DNA of 64,000 nucleotides from Chamaelirium japonicum. Taxonomy: Eukaryota; Streptophyta; Magnoliopsida; Liliales; Melanthiaceae. A program made the position numbers and the translations under genes. The notes under the pieces are model-generated. The model was not told where the DNA came from and did no database searches. It saw nothing but the letters and a program-made list of their open reading frames with translations. Shown piece by piece: positions 23,101 to 33,657 of the stretch (position 1 is its first letter; each line of letters starts with the position of its first letter). Location of the stretch: positions 1 to 64,000 of the forward strand of contig CANTAL010000143.1 of NCBI GenBank assembly GCA_947650365.1, written 5' to 3'.

Positions 23101-24155
23101 TTTACTCAAAACGAGGATGAACCATGTGTATACAAGAGGAGTGATAAGACTACAGTGATATATTTGATACTTTACGTAGACGATATTCTACTCATTGGGA
23201 ATGATGTAGGAACATTGTCAACGGTAAAGGTCTGGTTGTCAACACAGTTCGATATAAAAGACCTAGGTGAAGCGAGTTATATTTTGGAGATCAAGGTAAC
23301 ACATGATCGCTAGAACAGGATTCTCTCGCTATCATAGGCTGCGTATATAGATAAGGTTATGGCTAGATTTGACATGCAAAACTCCAAGAAGGGTTTTGTG
23401 CCATTTAGACATGGCGTAAAACTGTCTAAGGATCAATGTCCTAAGACACCTGAGGAGAGAGCAGAAATGCAGAAGATACCTTATGCTTCGACATTAGATA
23501 GTCTAATATATGCTATGTATTGTACAAGGCCTGATATCTGTTTCGCAGTAAGAATGATGGGTTGGTTTCAGTCGAATCCGGGTCCAGATCACTGGACAGC
23601 TGTGAAGTGTATACTCAAGTACCTTCGTAGAACAAGGACTATGAGTTGGTTTACACTGGACAAGAACTGACGCCGATTGGATATACAGATTCTGACTTTA
23701 TGTCAGATTTGGAATCCAGGAAGTCGACATCAGGTTTTGTGTTTATGCTAGGAGGAGCAGCGGTTAGTTGGCAGAGTGTGAAGCAGAAATGCATCGCAGA
23801 CTCTACCACAGAGGCTGAGTACGTTGCAGCGTGCGAGGCAGCCAAAGAGGCGGTATGGCTCAAGAAATTCCTTACGGATTTGGGGTGCGTACCAGAGGCC
23901 CAGTTACCTATTGTGCTTTACTGCGACAATAGTGGGGCGGTAGCACAAGCAAAGGAGCCAAGACATCACCAAAAGGGGAAGCACATTGAGCGCAAGTTCC
24001 ACTTGATTCGGCAGTTTCAAAAGCAAGGGCGAGTAGCGGTGACACAGATTGCATCTACAGATAATATTGCTGATCCTTTCACAAAGGCAATACCTACCAA
24101 GGCATTCGAGCGACATGTGGACGCGATGGGAGTCAAAACCGTTTTGCTTCGCTAG
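20190..24155 (+). pseudogene. Copia A gag-pol polyprotein, disrupted
   Basis: Starts at ATG 20,190 (MTKLDPLSAIL); an in-frame upstream codon is ignored because B starts here too. It has UBN2-type Gag, a zinc knuckle, an intact protease motif D-S-G at 21,075-21,083, integrase (IHSDVCG, SDRGGEY, NGVSERR), reverse transcriptase with YVDD at 23,173-23,184, and RNase H. The final stop is TAG at 24,153-24,155. Lesions relative to B: TGG to TGA inside the zinc knuckle (20,967-20,969); one extra A in the run at 21,642-21,645; CAG to TAG at 23,311-23,313 and again at 23,335-23,337; one G lost near 23,636. None of these breaks is shared with B, so each copy decayed on its own after insertion and their parents were probably intact. 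Confidence 0.92.
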
Positions 24156-24158
24156 ACC

Positions 24159-24169
24159 AAGTGGGAGAT
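24159..24169 (+). other. Polypurine tract, copia A
   Basis: AAGTGGGAGAT directly before the 3' LTR at 24,170. Confidence 0.85.
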
Positions 24170-26296
24170 TGTTAGGATTGATGTGTTCTAAGCTTGTAAA
24201 ACTTTATGTTTTAGTCTAATAAAGATTGATAGTTATTAATATATGAGATGCATATAGGTGCGTAACATAGTTACGTGTTCTTTAGGGAACAGAGAGCCAT
24301 GGTTATATGGTAGTCTACTGAGTTGAAGACTAAGTGGATTGGTCCCGTATAACCTAAATCAGTTCGCAGCTATGATCAGGTTGGTCGTCTCATCATGATA
24401 AGCTGTTGGCGATGACAGTTCATGGGATGTCTTCACCATGGTCATCACCAGGCACAGTGTCTGTGGCTGAACGGAACTAACACGGTGTACAGATCAGTGA
24501 GCAGACACTGGTACACTAAGCCGTGTTTCTGCTTAGGGTAAAACGGTCCTAAACCCTGAGGAACCATGACTGATGGACTAACCAGTTGCGTGGTGCTTTG
24601 GCGCACCAATGTGTGAGGATCCATATGCAGTGATCCAAAACCACGGTGTACTGGGTTACCCGGCTGGCGTTGCATTAGCGTGTCACTCCTGCAGGCCATC
24701 CACACCCCTGATGGGAGGTGCGTTCCTTGGTGTGACTTACACTGTACCAAACCCAGGCCTGGTGGTCATCAGTTTGACTGTTGACCGGGTTCGATTACTC
24801 GATGGGGTAATCAGAGGTACGATGTATAGGTCAACCTGGAAGGAACCATGTCATATGATCATTCGAGTCTGACGGTAGTCTTCACCGCTCGAAGTGAATC
24901 ATGGCATCAAGTGAAGGGACAGCGGGTTTACCACTACTAAGCGGAGATCAGGGGTATGATGGAGAACATAGTAAGTCTGGGTGAATTGGAGTGCAGCCTG
25001 CGTCGCACTCTGGGTGGCTACGCAGGTTAACTCGAGCTCAGAGGATCGATGGTACACTCGGGTAGTGTGTCGATCGAGCTTGAGTTGGAAGCCATGAACC
25101 CCGGTCCCTGATGGTTCCACCTTATCAACATTATGTACGGTTTATGAACCGTCTCCTCGGAACACCATAAGCATGAGGAAGAAAGAAGTATACGCTCCGT
25201 GTGTGCTTGGCACTAGAGCACGGTAGATGCGTAATATGCGAGTACTAAGGGATTGTGCCCGAGACTAGTACAGAGTCGCATGTAGTAATCCCTAGCCATA
25301 AGTGAACTTCGCTGCACAGGTGCGATGCACCGGGATGTGCTGCGAGTTGACTAGTTGACTTTGCTAGAGGCACCCTCCGGTGGCCTCAGTTAATAGTAGG
25401 TAACTAGTAAAGATCACTTAAGAAGTGGCCGCTTGGTATCGCACGCTAGAAATGGTCAAAATGAGGCGTCGGGGCGTTTTGGTAAAAACCTCACTCTGCC
25501 GGACCTCACTGTTGGCCGACCCTAGTAGTGAGGCACCTTGCTAGGGCTGGCCCTATGATGTAGGGATAAGAATCCCTTATCTATAGGGCCGGCCATATAG
25601 ATAGGGATAGGGCGATAAAACGGTTAAGATCGAGCCCTAAAAAGTGGGAAAACGGATAAATACAACGAGAGATAAAAAGGAGATAATGGAGAGATAATAG
25701 TGGGAGGTCATTATCCCCTTGGATCCTTATCCCAGGGGGTTGGCCGGCCCTATAAAAAGACCTATAGGGCACCGGCCCTATGGTCCAGAAAACCGAACTC
25801 CCCCTCCTCTCATCTCTCTAGTTCTCTCCCGTTTTATCTCCCGTTTCCCGCTTGCTACTTCGTCTTCCTCGCGTGGAGTTCTGAAGAAGGAGAAGGGCCG
25901 TTCTTCGGAGGCACTCAGAGATCTAAGAGCGACGTTCCGTGCATCGTGTGAGATCGGGTGAACAAGAAGGCAACATCTCTATTCGTACCATCGGCATCTT
26001 CGCGAACGATCTTCCGTCTCCATCGACAAAGAAGACAATTCTCCGCGGTTAAAAGATCCGTACGAAAGGTATGTGTATCTAACATGTAGATCTAGTGAGC
26101 ATTATGATTTGCATGCATGCTAGTTAATCATTACGCTAGATTACCGTTAGGGGTTTTCGATTCTCGTGCATACACATGCACACATATGTAGATTAGTTTC
26201 TATGAAAATTAAAATAGTATAACGTGCACCATGAACGGTCTTTCGACCGCCAAATCGCTTCCGCTGCGAGCCTCTGACCCGGATTAACCTCCAACA
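24170..26296 (+). repeat. Copia A 3' LTR (2,127 bp)
   Basis: It runs TGTTAGGATT to CCTCCAACA with TATAAAA at 25,751-25,757. It shares diagnostic variants with the LTR at 6,313 rather than with the two closer LTRs of B. CAAAC follows. Confidence 0.93.
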
Positions 26297-26301
26297 CAAA
26301 C
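26297..26301. repeat. TSD of copia A, right copy (CAAAC)
   Basis: Matches 6,308-6,312 exactly. Confidence 0.95.
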
Positions 26302-27895
26302 ACCACCGCTGCAAGCTCCAGATCATGGGTCGGGTAGTTCTGCTCATGAGGCTTCAATTGTCTCGATGCATAGGCTACCACTTTTCCATCTTGCATCAAC
26401 ACACCTCCAAGTCCAGACTGAGACGCATCTGTATAGACCACGTATCCCTTCCCACCAATTGGCACTTTAAGAACAGGGGCAGTGGTGAGTCGTCGCTTCA
26501 GCTCCTGGAAGGACTGCTCGCAAGCATCCGACCACTCAAACTTCACCCCCTTCTTTGTTAACCGAGTCAGAGGCAATGCCAGTCTCGAGAAACCCTCTAC
26601 GAACCTCCGGTAGTATCCCGCTAGACCCAGGAAACTCCGGATCTCAAAAACATTCCTCGGTGACTCCCAATTCAGTACTGCCTCGATTTTTGCTGGGTCC
26701 ACCGAGATGCCTCCTTCTGAAACCACATGCCCTAAGAACTTCACTTCTCTCATCCAAAACTCACACTTGCTGAGTTTGGCATAGAGCTGGTGATCTCGCA
26801 ATGTCTGTAGGGCAATCCTCAGATGTTCTGCATGCTCCTCTTTTGACTTCGAGAAGATCAATACGTCATCAACAAAGACCACGATGAACCGATCAAGGTA
26901 AGGCCTGAAGACCCGATTCATTAAGTCCATAAAAGCTGCTGGAGCATTCGTCAGACCGAACGGTATCACTAGAAACTCGTAGTGCCCGTACCGCGTCCGA
27001 AATGCTGTCTTCTGGATATCATCATCCTTCACTCTGAGCTGGTGGTACCCAGTCCTCAAATCAATCTTAGAGAAGAACTGAGCACCCTTCAGCTGATCAA
27101 ATAGATCCTCGATCCTCGGAAGAGGATATCGGTTCTTCACAGTAACTGCATTAAGTTTCCTATAATCAATGCAGAGCCGCTTTGAACCGTCCTTCTTCTG
27201 GGCAAACAAAACAGGGGCACCCCATGGAGAGACACTGGGGCGAATATACCCAAGACTACACAATTCTTCTAGCTGAGTACTTAACTCCTGTAGCTCCGTT
27301 GGTGCCATCCGATACGGGGCCACTGAGATCGGTGCCGTCCCCGGAACTAGCTTGATGCTGAACTCTACCTCTCGAATAGGAGGAAGACCAGGGAGCTGGT
27401 CAGGAAATACATCAGGAAAGTCTCGAACGATTGGGGAGCGCTCCAATGGATTCTCGCCCTCAATCTCATTGGCCAACTGTGCTAGGAGGCTAAGATAGGA
27501 CCCTTGCCGGGGCGTCGGATATAAAATAGTCAGCTTAGCTCCCGCAAAGAAGAACTCCGTATTGCCAGGTGGACGGAAGGTGATCTTCTTGGAGTAGCAG
27601 TCTAGTGAAGCATGGTATGCCGCCATCCAGTACATCCCAACTAGCACATCCAACCCTTCTAAGTCAAGGATGATCAAGTCGGCCACGAGTTCATTGCTTC
27701 CAATGGAAAGCACACATCTCTTACATACACGGTCCACATCAATGCTAGTCCCAAGTGGTGAGATGACCGATAGGACATAACCAAGGGGTTCCGACTGTAA
27801 CCCCAAGGTAGCCATAAATTTAGGGACTATGTAAGAGTGCGTCGATCCAGTGTCGAACAAGACTCGTGCAAGGGTAGTGAACACAGGTACAACAC
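26297..27895 (-). CDS. Element G pol, 5' part: protease, reverse transcriptase, RNase H start
   Basis: An open minus-strand frame of about 530 codons. Counting from MFTTLARV at 27,884, the aspartic protease motif DTGS is at 11-14. Reverse transcriptase has [10 protein letters not shown] near 276-285, IPFGLTNAP near 307-315 and the catalytic FVDD at 337-340. RNase H opens with YTDAS at 484-488. The genuine frame ends at residue 529-530, where copia A begins; the few codons beyond are copia LTR read by chance. The exon is entered at 27,895 if the 115-nt intron is spliced, joining it in frame to the zinc-knuckle exon. No mutation is visible. It acts in the cytoplasmic particle to process Gag-Pol and copy RNA to DNA. 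Confidence 0.93.
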
Positions 27896-28010
27896 CTAAG
27901 GCAATAATAAGTAGTTATAAATGTGTTTATCCTAGCTATATGATCTACTAGAGCACAACTACAGAACTGATTATGGAAAAGCTACTCTACGAGAAAGGAT
28001 TTAGGGCTAC
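27896..28010 (-). other. Probable 115-nt GT-AG intron in element G gag-pol
   Basis: On the minus strand the sequence reads GAAG|GTAGCC at 28,010 and TTGCCTTAG|GTGTTG at 27,896/27,895. The interval is AT-rich and has stops in the zinc-knuckle frame and before the protease frame. Removing exactly 115 nt joins the two in phase and gives the continuous family-like junction [11 protein letters not shown] ahead of the protease. That a clean GT-AG excision restores the frame is strong but indirect evidence. Confidence 0.7.
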
Positions 28011-28355
28011 CTTCAATGGTAGATCCAGAAGCTCCAGTATCCTGACCAACGAGTGCATAAGTCCGACCGTGAGTCTGTTGGCCACTACCACCCTGGCGGA
28101 CTGGAGGTCTTTGCTGAAGTGGCTGTGGTTGAGGAGGACGGTAGGGCCGGGCACCCTGCTGATTCTGAGGTGCCCTCTGCTGAAGTGGTTGGGGATGGTA
28201 AGTCAATACTGGACGAGGGTAATACGGCAGGGGAGGTAGGGCTGGTTGCTGCTGCTGCTGTGAAGGACGCCGAGTGCAGTCACGCCTGACATGGCCATAC
28301 GTGCCACATCTAAAGCACTTGGGACCCTGTGAAGCTGGGGTCCCTAGGAGTGGTG
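28011..28355 (-). CDS. Element G gag, C-terminal part with zinc knuckle
   Basis: Minus-strand frame with a CCHC knuckle CFRCGTYGHVRRDC at 28,276-28,317. A Gln/Pro-rich linker of about 70 residues follows, then the conserved GRTYAL stretch that leads into protease in chromoviruses. The knuckle binds packaged RNA. This frame is offset by one base from the N-terminal gag frame and meets it between a stop in each frame, roughly 28,356-28,382. It begins within that overlap, not at its own ATG, and ends at the splice donor at 28,010. Confidence 0.85.
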
Positions 28356-29249
28356 CTACTGTTGGCGAAAAGGAGCCTTCTGAGACCTAAGCCTCTTGGA
28401 ATTAAACCCGTGATCACTCCTTCCGTTGCCACCACTTCCTCGCTTCTCCTGAATCTTCTTGGCATCCTCTTGGCCTCGCTCTGCCACCAGAGCTCGATCC
28501 ACCACCTCGCTATAGATCTTCAGCCGCAGTACCTCGATCTTATTTTTTATTCCAGGCCTCAAACCTTGCTCGAACCTCTTTGCCTTACGCTCTTCCATAG
28601 CTACCAGGAATGGAGCATAGCGCGACAGCTCATCGAACTTGGCCTCATACTCGGCCACAGATAGTGTGCCTTGGTACAAGTCCAAGAACTTCTTCTCCAT
28701 CTCGTCTCGGACGATCTCCGGAAAGTACTTTTCCCGGAAGACCTTCTCGAACTCCTCCCAGGTCATAGGTGCCTGGCCTTCTCCTCGGGACCTTTGGATC
28801 CGATCCCACCAAAAGTCTGCCTCTGCCTCCAGCTGGTAGGAGGCTAGAGTGACTCTTCTCTCACCTACCACTTCCAGGGCATCCAATGCCTTACCGACTT
28901 GCTTCAACCATCTATCGGCCTCCACTGGGTTTGGATGACCCTTGAAGGTTGGCGGCTTCAGTACCTGAAAGTCCTTTAGGAGCTTCCCCATCCTATCTGC
29001 ATCTACTCTCTGCTCCTCCCGAGCGGCCTGCTGGGCCTGAGCTAGAGCCAAAGCAGCCTGGGCTGCTGCTGTCTGTTCCTGGGCAGCTGCCTGTTGCTGG
29101 GCTACCATTGTTTGTTGTTGTTGCATCATGACTTGCTGTTGCTGCATCATCTCAGTCATAGTGCGGAACATTTCCATGGGGTCTGGGACAGCTGCAGCAC
29201 TAGACGACCCAGGAGAGGAAGTTTGACCTCTGGTAATAGCCATCTGCAA
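28356..29249 (-). CDS. Element G gag, N-terminal and core part
   Basis: A 297-codon frame starting at ATG 29,249, 92 bases inside the 5' LTR edge. Residues about 30-80 are Gln/Ala-rich and probably helical (MMQQQQVMMQQQQ). The retrotransposon Gag core follows, with ADRWLKQVGKALD, ADFWWDRI and WEEFEKVFREKYFP. The frame stops at 28,356 just before the zinc knuckle, which is in the -1 frame. A single lost or gained base at the T run near 28,364-28,370 is the simplest cause. A programmed -1 shift cannot be excluded, but chromoviruses usually have gag and pol in one frame. Confidence 0.9.
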   Translation of the reverse strand: MQMAITRGQTSSPGSSSAAAVPDPMEMFRTMTEMMQQQQVMMQQQQTMVAQQQAAAQEQTAAAQAALALAQAQQAAREEQRVDADRMGKLLKDFQVLKPPTFKGHPNPVEADRWLKQVGKALDALEVVGERRVTLASYQLEAEADFWWDRIQRSRGEGQAPMTWEEFEKVFREKYFPEIVRDEMEKKFLDLYQGTLSVAEYEAKFDELSRYAPFLVAMEERKAKRFEQGLRPGIKNKIEVLRLKIYSEVVDRALVAERGQEDAKKIQEKRGSGGNGRSDHGFNSKRLRSQKAPFRQQ

Positions 29250-29340
29250 AAATATAGGCCCATAAGACCCTTGTTCGAGATAAGAAGACTAACCTACCAC
29301 TAAATCCCTTAGGATCCTATCCCTAAGCTCTGATACCAGC
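29250..29340 (-). other. Element G leader with iMet primer binding site
   Basis: A short 91-nt leader between the 5' LTR and gag ATG. Read on the minus strand, TGGTATCAGAGC (29,338 to 29,327) begins two bases after the LTR and complements initiator-Met tRNA. Confidence 0.9.
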
Positions 29341-32300
29341 TGTCACGCCCCGGATCCGATTACAAGGGTAAACCAGTCAAACCCGGGGGTGATGGGGTTA
29401 TAAGGGTAAGTCAATGATATAAGGTTGCGAGGTTGCTTTTATTATTTTGTTATTTATTACTAATTTTATCATTAACTATTTACTAGTTGATAGGGGATGG
29501 CTTTGAGGAGAAGCCTACCAATAGCTTGGCCTTGAGGAAAGGCCTACCGGGCATGAAGCTTTGAGAAGAAGCTTACCAAGGGAAACATTACTGATTCTGG
29601 CATTATTCAGAGCATCTAAAACATAGTTCCATAATTATTACATAACCAACTGGAAGTAATAAAAAGTAGCTAATAGCTCTAGTGTCCTCTCTCGATAGTT
29701 ATTTAAGATCCTCTAGGAAGCGTCTGAGAAGGATCTACGGTACCTGAAAAGAGTGTGCAACAACGGGGTGAGTTTACTTGGTAAACTCAGTGAACAATTA
29801 ACCCTAATCTAGCTAGGGTAAACCATAGTCGTACCCAGCCCTTCTAGAAGGCTACAAGGGTGACAACCCATATATACACATATTACAAGTAAGTGAAATG
29901 AACTAGCTACACATGGCAATTCTACTATATTACAACTACAACTAGTACATATAAGACAAATAATCATCCAGATCAAAAGTATGTAACTAATTACCGAAGG
30001 TTAGTTCTACCTACTCCTAAAGTGAACCGGCAGTTTTCTAACTGAGTCTGCCAACAGAACCTGAGTCCAAGTGTACCTGGAGAGCCAGAAATACCCATAT
30101 GGCCATAAGGGGGCTTGGTCTTTCACCACAGGGCACTCCCGCCCAACTTGCTTCTTCGGGGTCATTACCCAGGGTGGACTACTAGGCCACTAGGGGCTGT
30201 ACCGCCTGCCCAACCCTGTGACCCTACCTACTTGATTCGGATTATGCACAGGCGGTGGTTCACCTCCCATCCTGTGCACTCGGGTCCCCTACCCATGCCC
30301 GTGAGTAGTGAGTCTTCCTTCTGGGAAGAGAACCTCAACTGAGGAAGTACAATCACCAGTCTCTCCATTGAGACCACCGGTCTCTCTACCGAGACCACCA
30401 GTCTTCGTTGCTCAATAGCAACTGGACTGCACCATGCGACCCATGGTCACCAAACACAGTCATTCAACATAATATTAATAAATAATTAGTACAAGTATCT
30501 ACTTGTTTGCATGCATCCTAGTGTGAATCTAGGTTGAGTTAATCACCGTTACAGCTATCAAAATATTACATGCATGACTATTCAGAGGCAAGGGATAGTA
30601 TGCCCACCTCCCACATGCAGTACCGGTTTCCCGCCTGCATGCATTGGACATACTATGCCACATACGGTTTTATTTATTATTTTACAGATACAACTACAAT
30701 CTACTCTAACTAGAATAGAATTAATCATGTTCACCTGGAGAATAGCTCGGTAGTCCACGCTCCTCACGCCTATCGGTCCGGTATACCGTCGAAGGAGAAA
30801 CTGACCATCATGGTTTGAAATGTATAAGTTGTTATATCCATAAATTAGTCAAACTAGGGTTCTAAAAAGATTGGTTTAGGGATGAGGGACCCATGGGATC
30901 TGGTCTCGCTCGAATCCGACTTTGGTCGGAGGTTTTAGGGTCAAACCGGTGGAAACCGGTCTACGATCGGTTCAAAAGGGTAAAGGGGTCTCTAGGGTCC
31001 CAAACTAGGTTCAATACATCGGCATCGATGATCTGAGCACGATGCCACTGGTTTCGTCCAATTCCGAGATCGAACGGAGAATTGGCGGTCAAACCACGGT
31101 GTACTGACTAGATCGGGCTCATGGATAAAATGGGACACTACACAGTATAGTTACTGTACCTAACTATATCCAACAGGTAGGATTTTCCGAGCCAGTCGTA
31201 ATGCCGCTGGTTTTGTTCGATTCCGAGATCGGACGAAGAAATGGCGGCTGAACCAAATTTAGATGGTTTACGGGTCTGGTTCAGGTGAACCAGATCGGTT
31301 CACTATTGGGCCGGGTCTGCAGGTCTGCTGTGCACTTAGGCGGGTCGGGTTGCTGTGCAGTCGGGTCGGGTTGCAGTGCAGTCGGGTCGGGTTGCAGTAT
31401 TAATAGTTTCTACAAGCCCCGGGATAGATCTTTACTTACGAATCAGTCCGTTCTTCTTCTTCCCCTTAAAACCAGTGAAACAGGGGGGCTGTTTCTGTGC
31501 GACGGCGACGGCGGGGAGTCGGGTTTGGGTGCGCCCAAGGTGCCCGGCCGATCTTCCCCGCATCATCCCCACGGAGGAGACACGGGAGGAGGCAGCCGGT
31601 GCTCCATCGAAGCCCAGGAATGCTATGGCCGGAGGGGGTCCGCGGGTTTTGGGTTTGGGTTTGGTTTAGGGATGCACCGACGGTCATCGACGGGCTTGGT
31701 ATTGGTCCTCCCGACGAGGACCGAAGGTGGGTTCGTGGTGGTGTTCTATACCCGAGTGGGCCTCGGCCAAGGGAGGAGGGAACGGTGGGGATAGGTTGGG
31801 TCGCGGAGTGCCGATGGGTCGCCGGTGGTTACAGCAAAGAAGAGAAAGGAGGAGGAGGGAAGGACTACCTGATGGGTTCGGGTTCGGTTTCGGAGTGGCT
31901 CGCCGCTGCGTGGATCGTCGGGCCGCTGCAACTCCTTCCCCTTCTCTCTTATCTCTCTCTCTCTCTCTCTTCTCTCTCTATATAATTATCTCTTCTTAGT
32001 TTTGCCGTTCTCTCTCTCTCGGTTCAGCCGTTCTCTCTCTCGGCTGGCCATTCTCTTTCTCTCTTTAGGTTCTTCATAGATATAGTAATGGGTTGTTATG
32101 GTGGTAATTAAAGAGAGTTTAAAAGATCAGTTGTTAACCCCTTAATTCCTAATAGAGAGGAATGAATAAAGGAACGGAAGATGTTGGGCTTATTACTCAA
32201 AATCTTGCTCGATCCTCCTCATCTGAATTTTAACATTTAATTACCTTGGGGAGGAATAATTATGGGCCTTAAAGCTAGCTAGGAGGTTAGAAGTCAGGTC

Positions 32301-32933
32301 CTTGGGTTGGTCGAGCTCGGTCCCGCGCCCTGAAGTGGGCTCGGTAGGAACCCGGGTGCGATTCGAGTACCTACTGGGCTGAAAAGGATAATTAGTCGTA
32401 ACTTATAATTAGGATGTCAGAATTGGGTCTAAGAGGATTCGTTGGAAAGCTTTCGTCGACATGAACGCGTCGGCGCTTGACATATATTTTTTTCTAACTT
32501 ATGGATCTCTTTAAAAGAAAGAAATACTTAAAAATTTAAAATAGCAATTACTCATCACCCAGGTATCGGATCGACCCCAGCTCAGGCTCGTTGAAAAGGT
32601 CTCTCAGATCTCCACCCAACGTATCCAGCCTTGCTGCGATCCGATTACCCGAACTTTCGTGGTAAATAAAACAATGTCAAATGTCAGCTAATTTATCGAT
32701 ATTCTAGGGTATAACTACCGAACTGCCGAAACTAGCTGCGCATACACCCGATTACTGCACGGGACGCGCCATTGTGACCTGTTCGAAGCCATAGCAAAAG
32801 TGAACGTAAAATATTTCATGGGTTTACGACTTATTCTTCCAGAACAAGTTCAGAGAAAAAGTCTGACTAAGAATGACGAAAATACCCAAGGCGAACTTTT
32901 ATTATTCCCAAACTTAACACCGCAGGTGTTATA
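29341..32933 (-). repeat. Element G 5' LTR (3,593 bp)
   Basis: On the plus strand it begins TGTCACGCC and ends GGTGTTATA. The terminal CA of the LTR has become TA here; the other LTR keeps CA. It is flanked by GTTAG. It is the promoter-bearing LTR for the minus-strand element. The ORFs inside repeat those of the other LTR and are not called. Confidence 0.93.
31978..31988 (-). promoter_or_regulatory. Possible TATA box, element G 5' LTR
   Basis: TAATTATATAG on the minus strand, just upstream of a GA-rich run where plant transcripts often start. It is the best TATA-like site I see in this orientation. Position within the LTR is plausible but unproven. Confidence 0.3.
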
Positions 32934-32938
32934 GTTAG
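32934..32938. repeat. TSD of element G, right copy (GTTAG)
   Basis: Matches 881-885 exactly. Confidence 0.93.
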
Positions 32939-33407
32939 AGTCGGCGCTCCGGCTACGGCGGCGAGGGATGGTCGCCCGCGAGGTCGCCTGGTTGCTAGAC
33001 CGCTGGGTTACTAGCTTCTGCAGCCTCGTAAGCGGGGTTTCTGGCACCCCGCGCACGGCCGCTCTCTCGACCGGGGGTTCCGGACGGGAAACCTGCCGAG
33101 CCGGAATGGTCGTGGGCGGGCGCGATGTTGATGCTGGTGGTCGCACCGGAGACGCCGTCTTCGCCGGCCCAGACCGTCGGCTGGCCGCCGGAACCTGACG
33201 GAGCCGCGTCAGTTCCTCCATCATTGCCCACTGGGTAGCCAGCATCTCCAACAGGAGCTGGTCACTGAGCGGGACGTGGGGCTGGGGGGTCTCAACAGGA
33301 GGATCGATGCGTGCAGACCTCGCACGGGTCCTCGGTCGCCAGCGTCCCCTTGTCGCCGGAGCCATCTTTGGGTTACGGGAGCCTCCGGTGTTCAACCGCG
33401 TGGTCAT
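32934..33407 (-). CDS. Element H gag, N-terminal part
   Basis: The first plausible ATG is at 33,407 (MTTRLNTGG). A GTG at 33,419 is in frame, but nothing favours it. This part encodes about 158 residues rich in Arg, Pro, Ser and Thr, with a short acidic/hydrophobic patch (LLLEMLATQWAMMEELTRL) that could be helical. The frame runs into the GTTAG target site and continues at 885 without a stop. The minus frame beyond 32,934 towards 32,850 is G LTR sequence read by chance. The primer site and LTR of H are 31-50 bases upstream, so a very short leader is implied. Confidence 0.82.
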
Positions 33408-33437
33408 GGGCGTTCTCACCGGAACCAGTCGAAAGAT

Positions 33438-33453
33438 CCCACAGACGGCACCA
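33438..33453 (-). other. Primer binding site, element H
   Basis: On the minus strand TGGTGCCGTCTGTGGG starts two bases after the LTR end. This TTTGGYGCCGTCTGTGGG block is the usual primer-site region of many plant non-chromodomain Ty3/gypsy elements. I do not assign the tRNA. Confidence 0.75.
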
Positions 33454-33650
33454 AATGTTCGGGGGATTTTTTCGCTGGCCCGTGCGGGCTACCTGCAAGG
33501 CAAAGAAAAAGCGTGAGAATGGCTGGCTCCCTTAGGAGCGCAGACCCTCCGACGCTCAAGTCAGTCTCAGGTGCACAACGGCGAGCTTTAGTGGACGAAA
33601 GTGGTAGGGAAAGGGGTTTCGAACCTGTACTCTGGAGCCTGGGGGTGGGC

Positions 33651-33657
33651 ATTTATA
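33651..33657 (-). promoter_or_regulatory. TATA box, element H LTR
   Basis: TATAAAT on the minus strand within GTCTATAAATGCCC, about 195 bp before the LTR end. This fits a U3/R boundary. Confidence 0.7.

Larger units (their letters stand above)
6313..26296 (+). mobile_element. Element A: Ty1/copia retrotransposon, interrupted by copia B
   Basis: Plus-strand copia element with LTRs at 6,313-8,442 and 24,170-26,296 (TGTTAGG...CCAACA), iMet primer site, long leader, gag-pol and a polypurine tract. Pol order INT before RT marks Ty1/copia. Its leader is split by copia B (9,936-19,931); without B it is about 9.99 kb, almost the same as B. LTR pairing is supported by shared variants. For example ATACAACGAGAG and GTCCAGAAAACC occur only in the outer two LTRs, while ATACGCGGAGAG and GATGAAAAAACC occur only in the inner two. 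Three nonsense codons and two frameshifts make it defective. I do not assign a copia lineage. Confidence 0.93.
886..32933 (-). mobile_element. Element G: Tekay-type chromovirus Ty3/gypsy retrotransposon, interrupted by copia A
   Basis: This is a complete LTR retrotransposon read on the minus strand. In order it has a 5' LTR (29,341-32,933), iMet primer site, gag, zinc knuckle, a probable intron, protease, reverse transcriptase, RNase H, integrase and a C-terminal chromodomain, then a 3' LTR (886-4,491). It is flanked by GTTAG duplications. Domain order PR-RT-RH-IN marks Ty3/gypsy. The tail resembling a chromodomain and the end of the internal region (rc of 4,492-4,530) fit the Tekay/Del clade. 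Without copia A (6,313-26,296) and one of that element's TSD copies it is about 12.06 kb. It cannot be autonomous now, because pol is split in RNase H and gag has an apparent frameshift. Confidence 0.93.

Noticed and set aside
6313-26296. Copia region as a tandem LTR-internal-LTR-internal array made by unequal recombination
   Set aside because: The leader is cut at 9,935 and resumes at 19,932 with a duplicated AGATA, and LTR variants pair outer with outer and inner with inner. Nesting explains this; tandem recombination does not.
26193-26296. Extra C-terminal codons on G pol beyond 26,297
   Set aside because: They are copia A LTR read on the opposite strand; the true pol frame resumes at 6,312.
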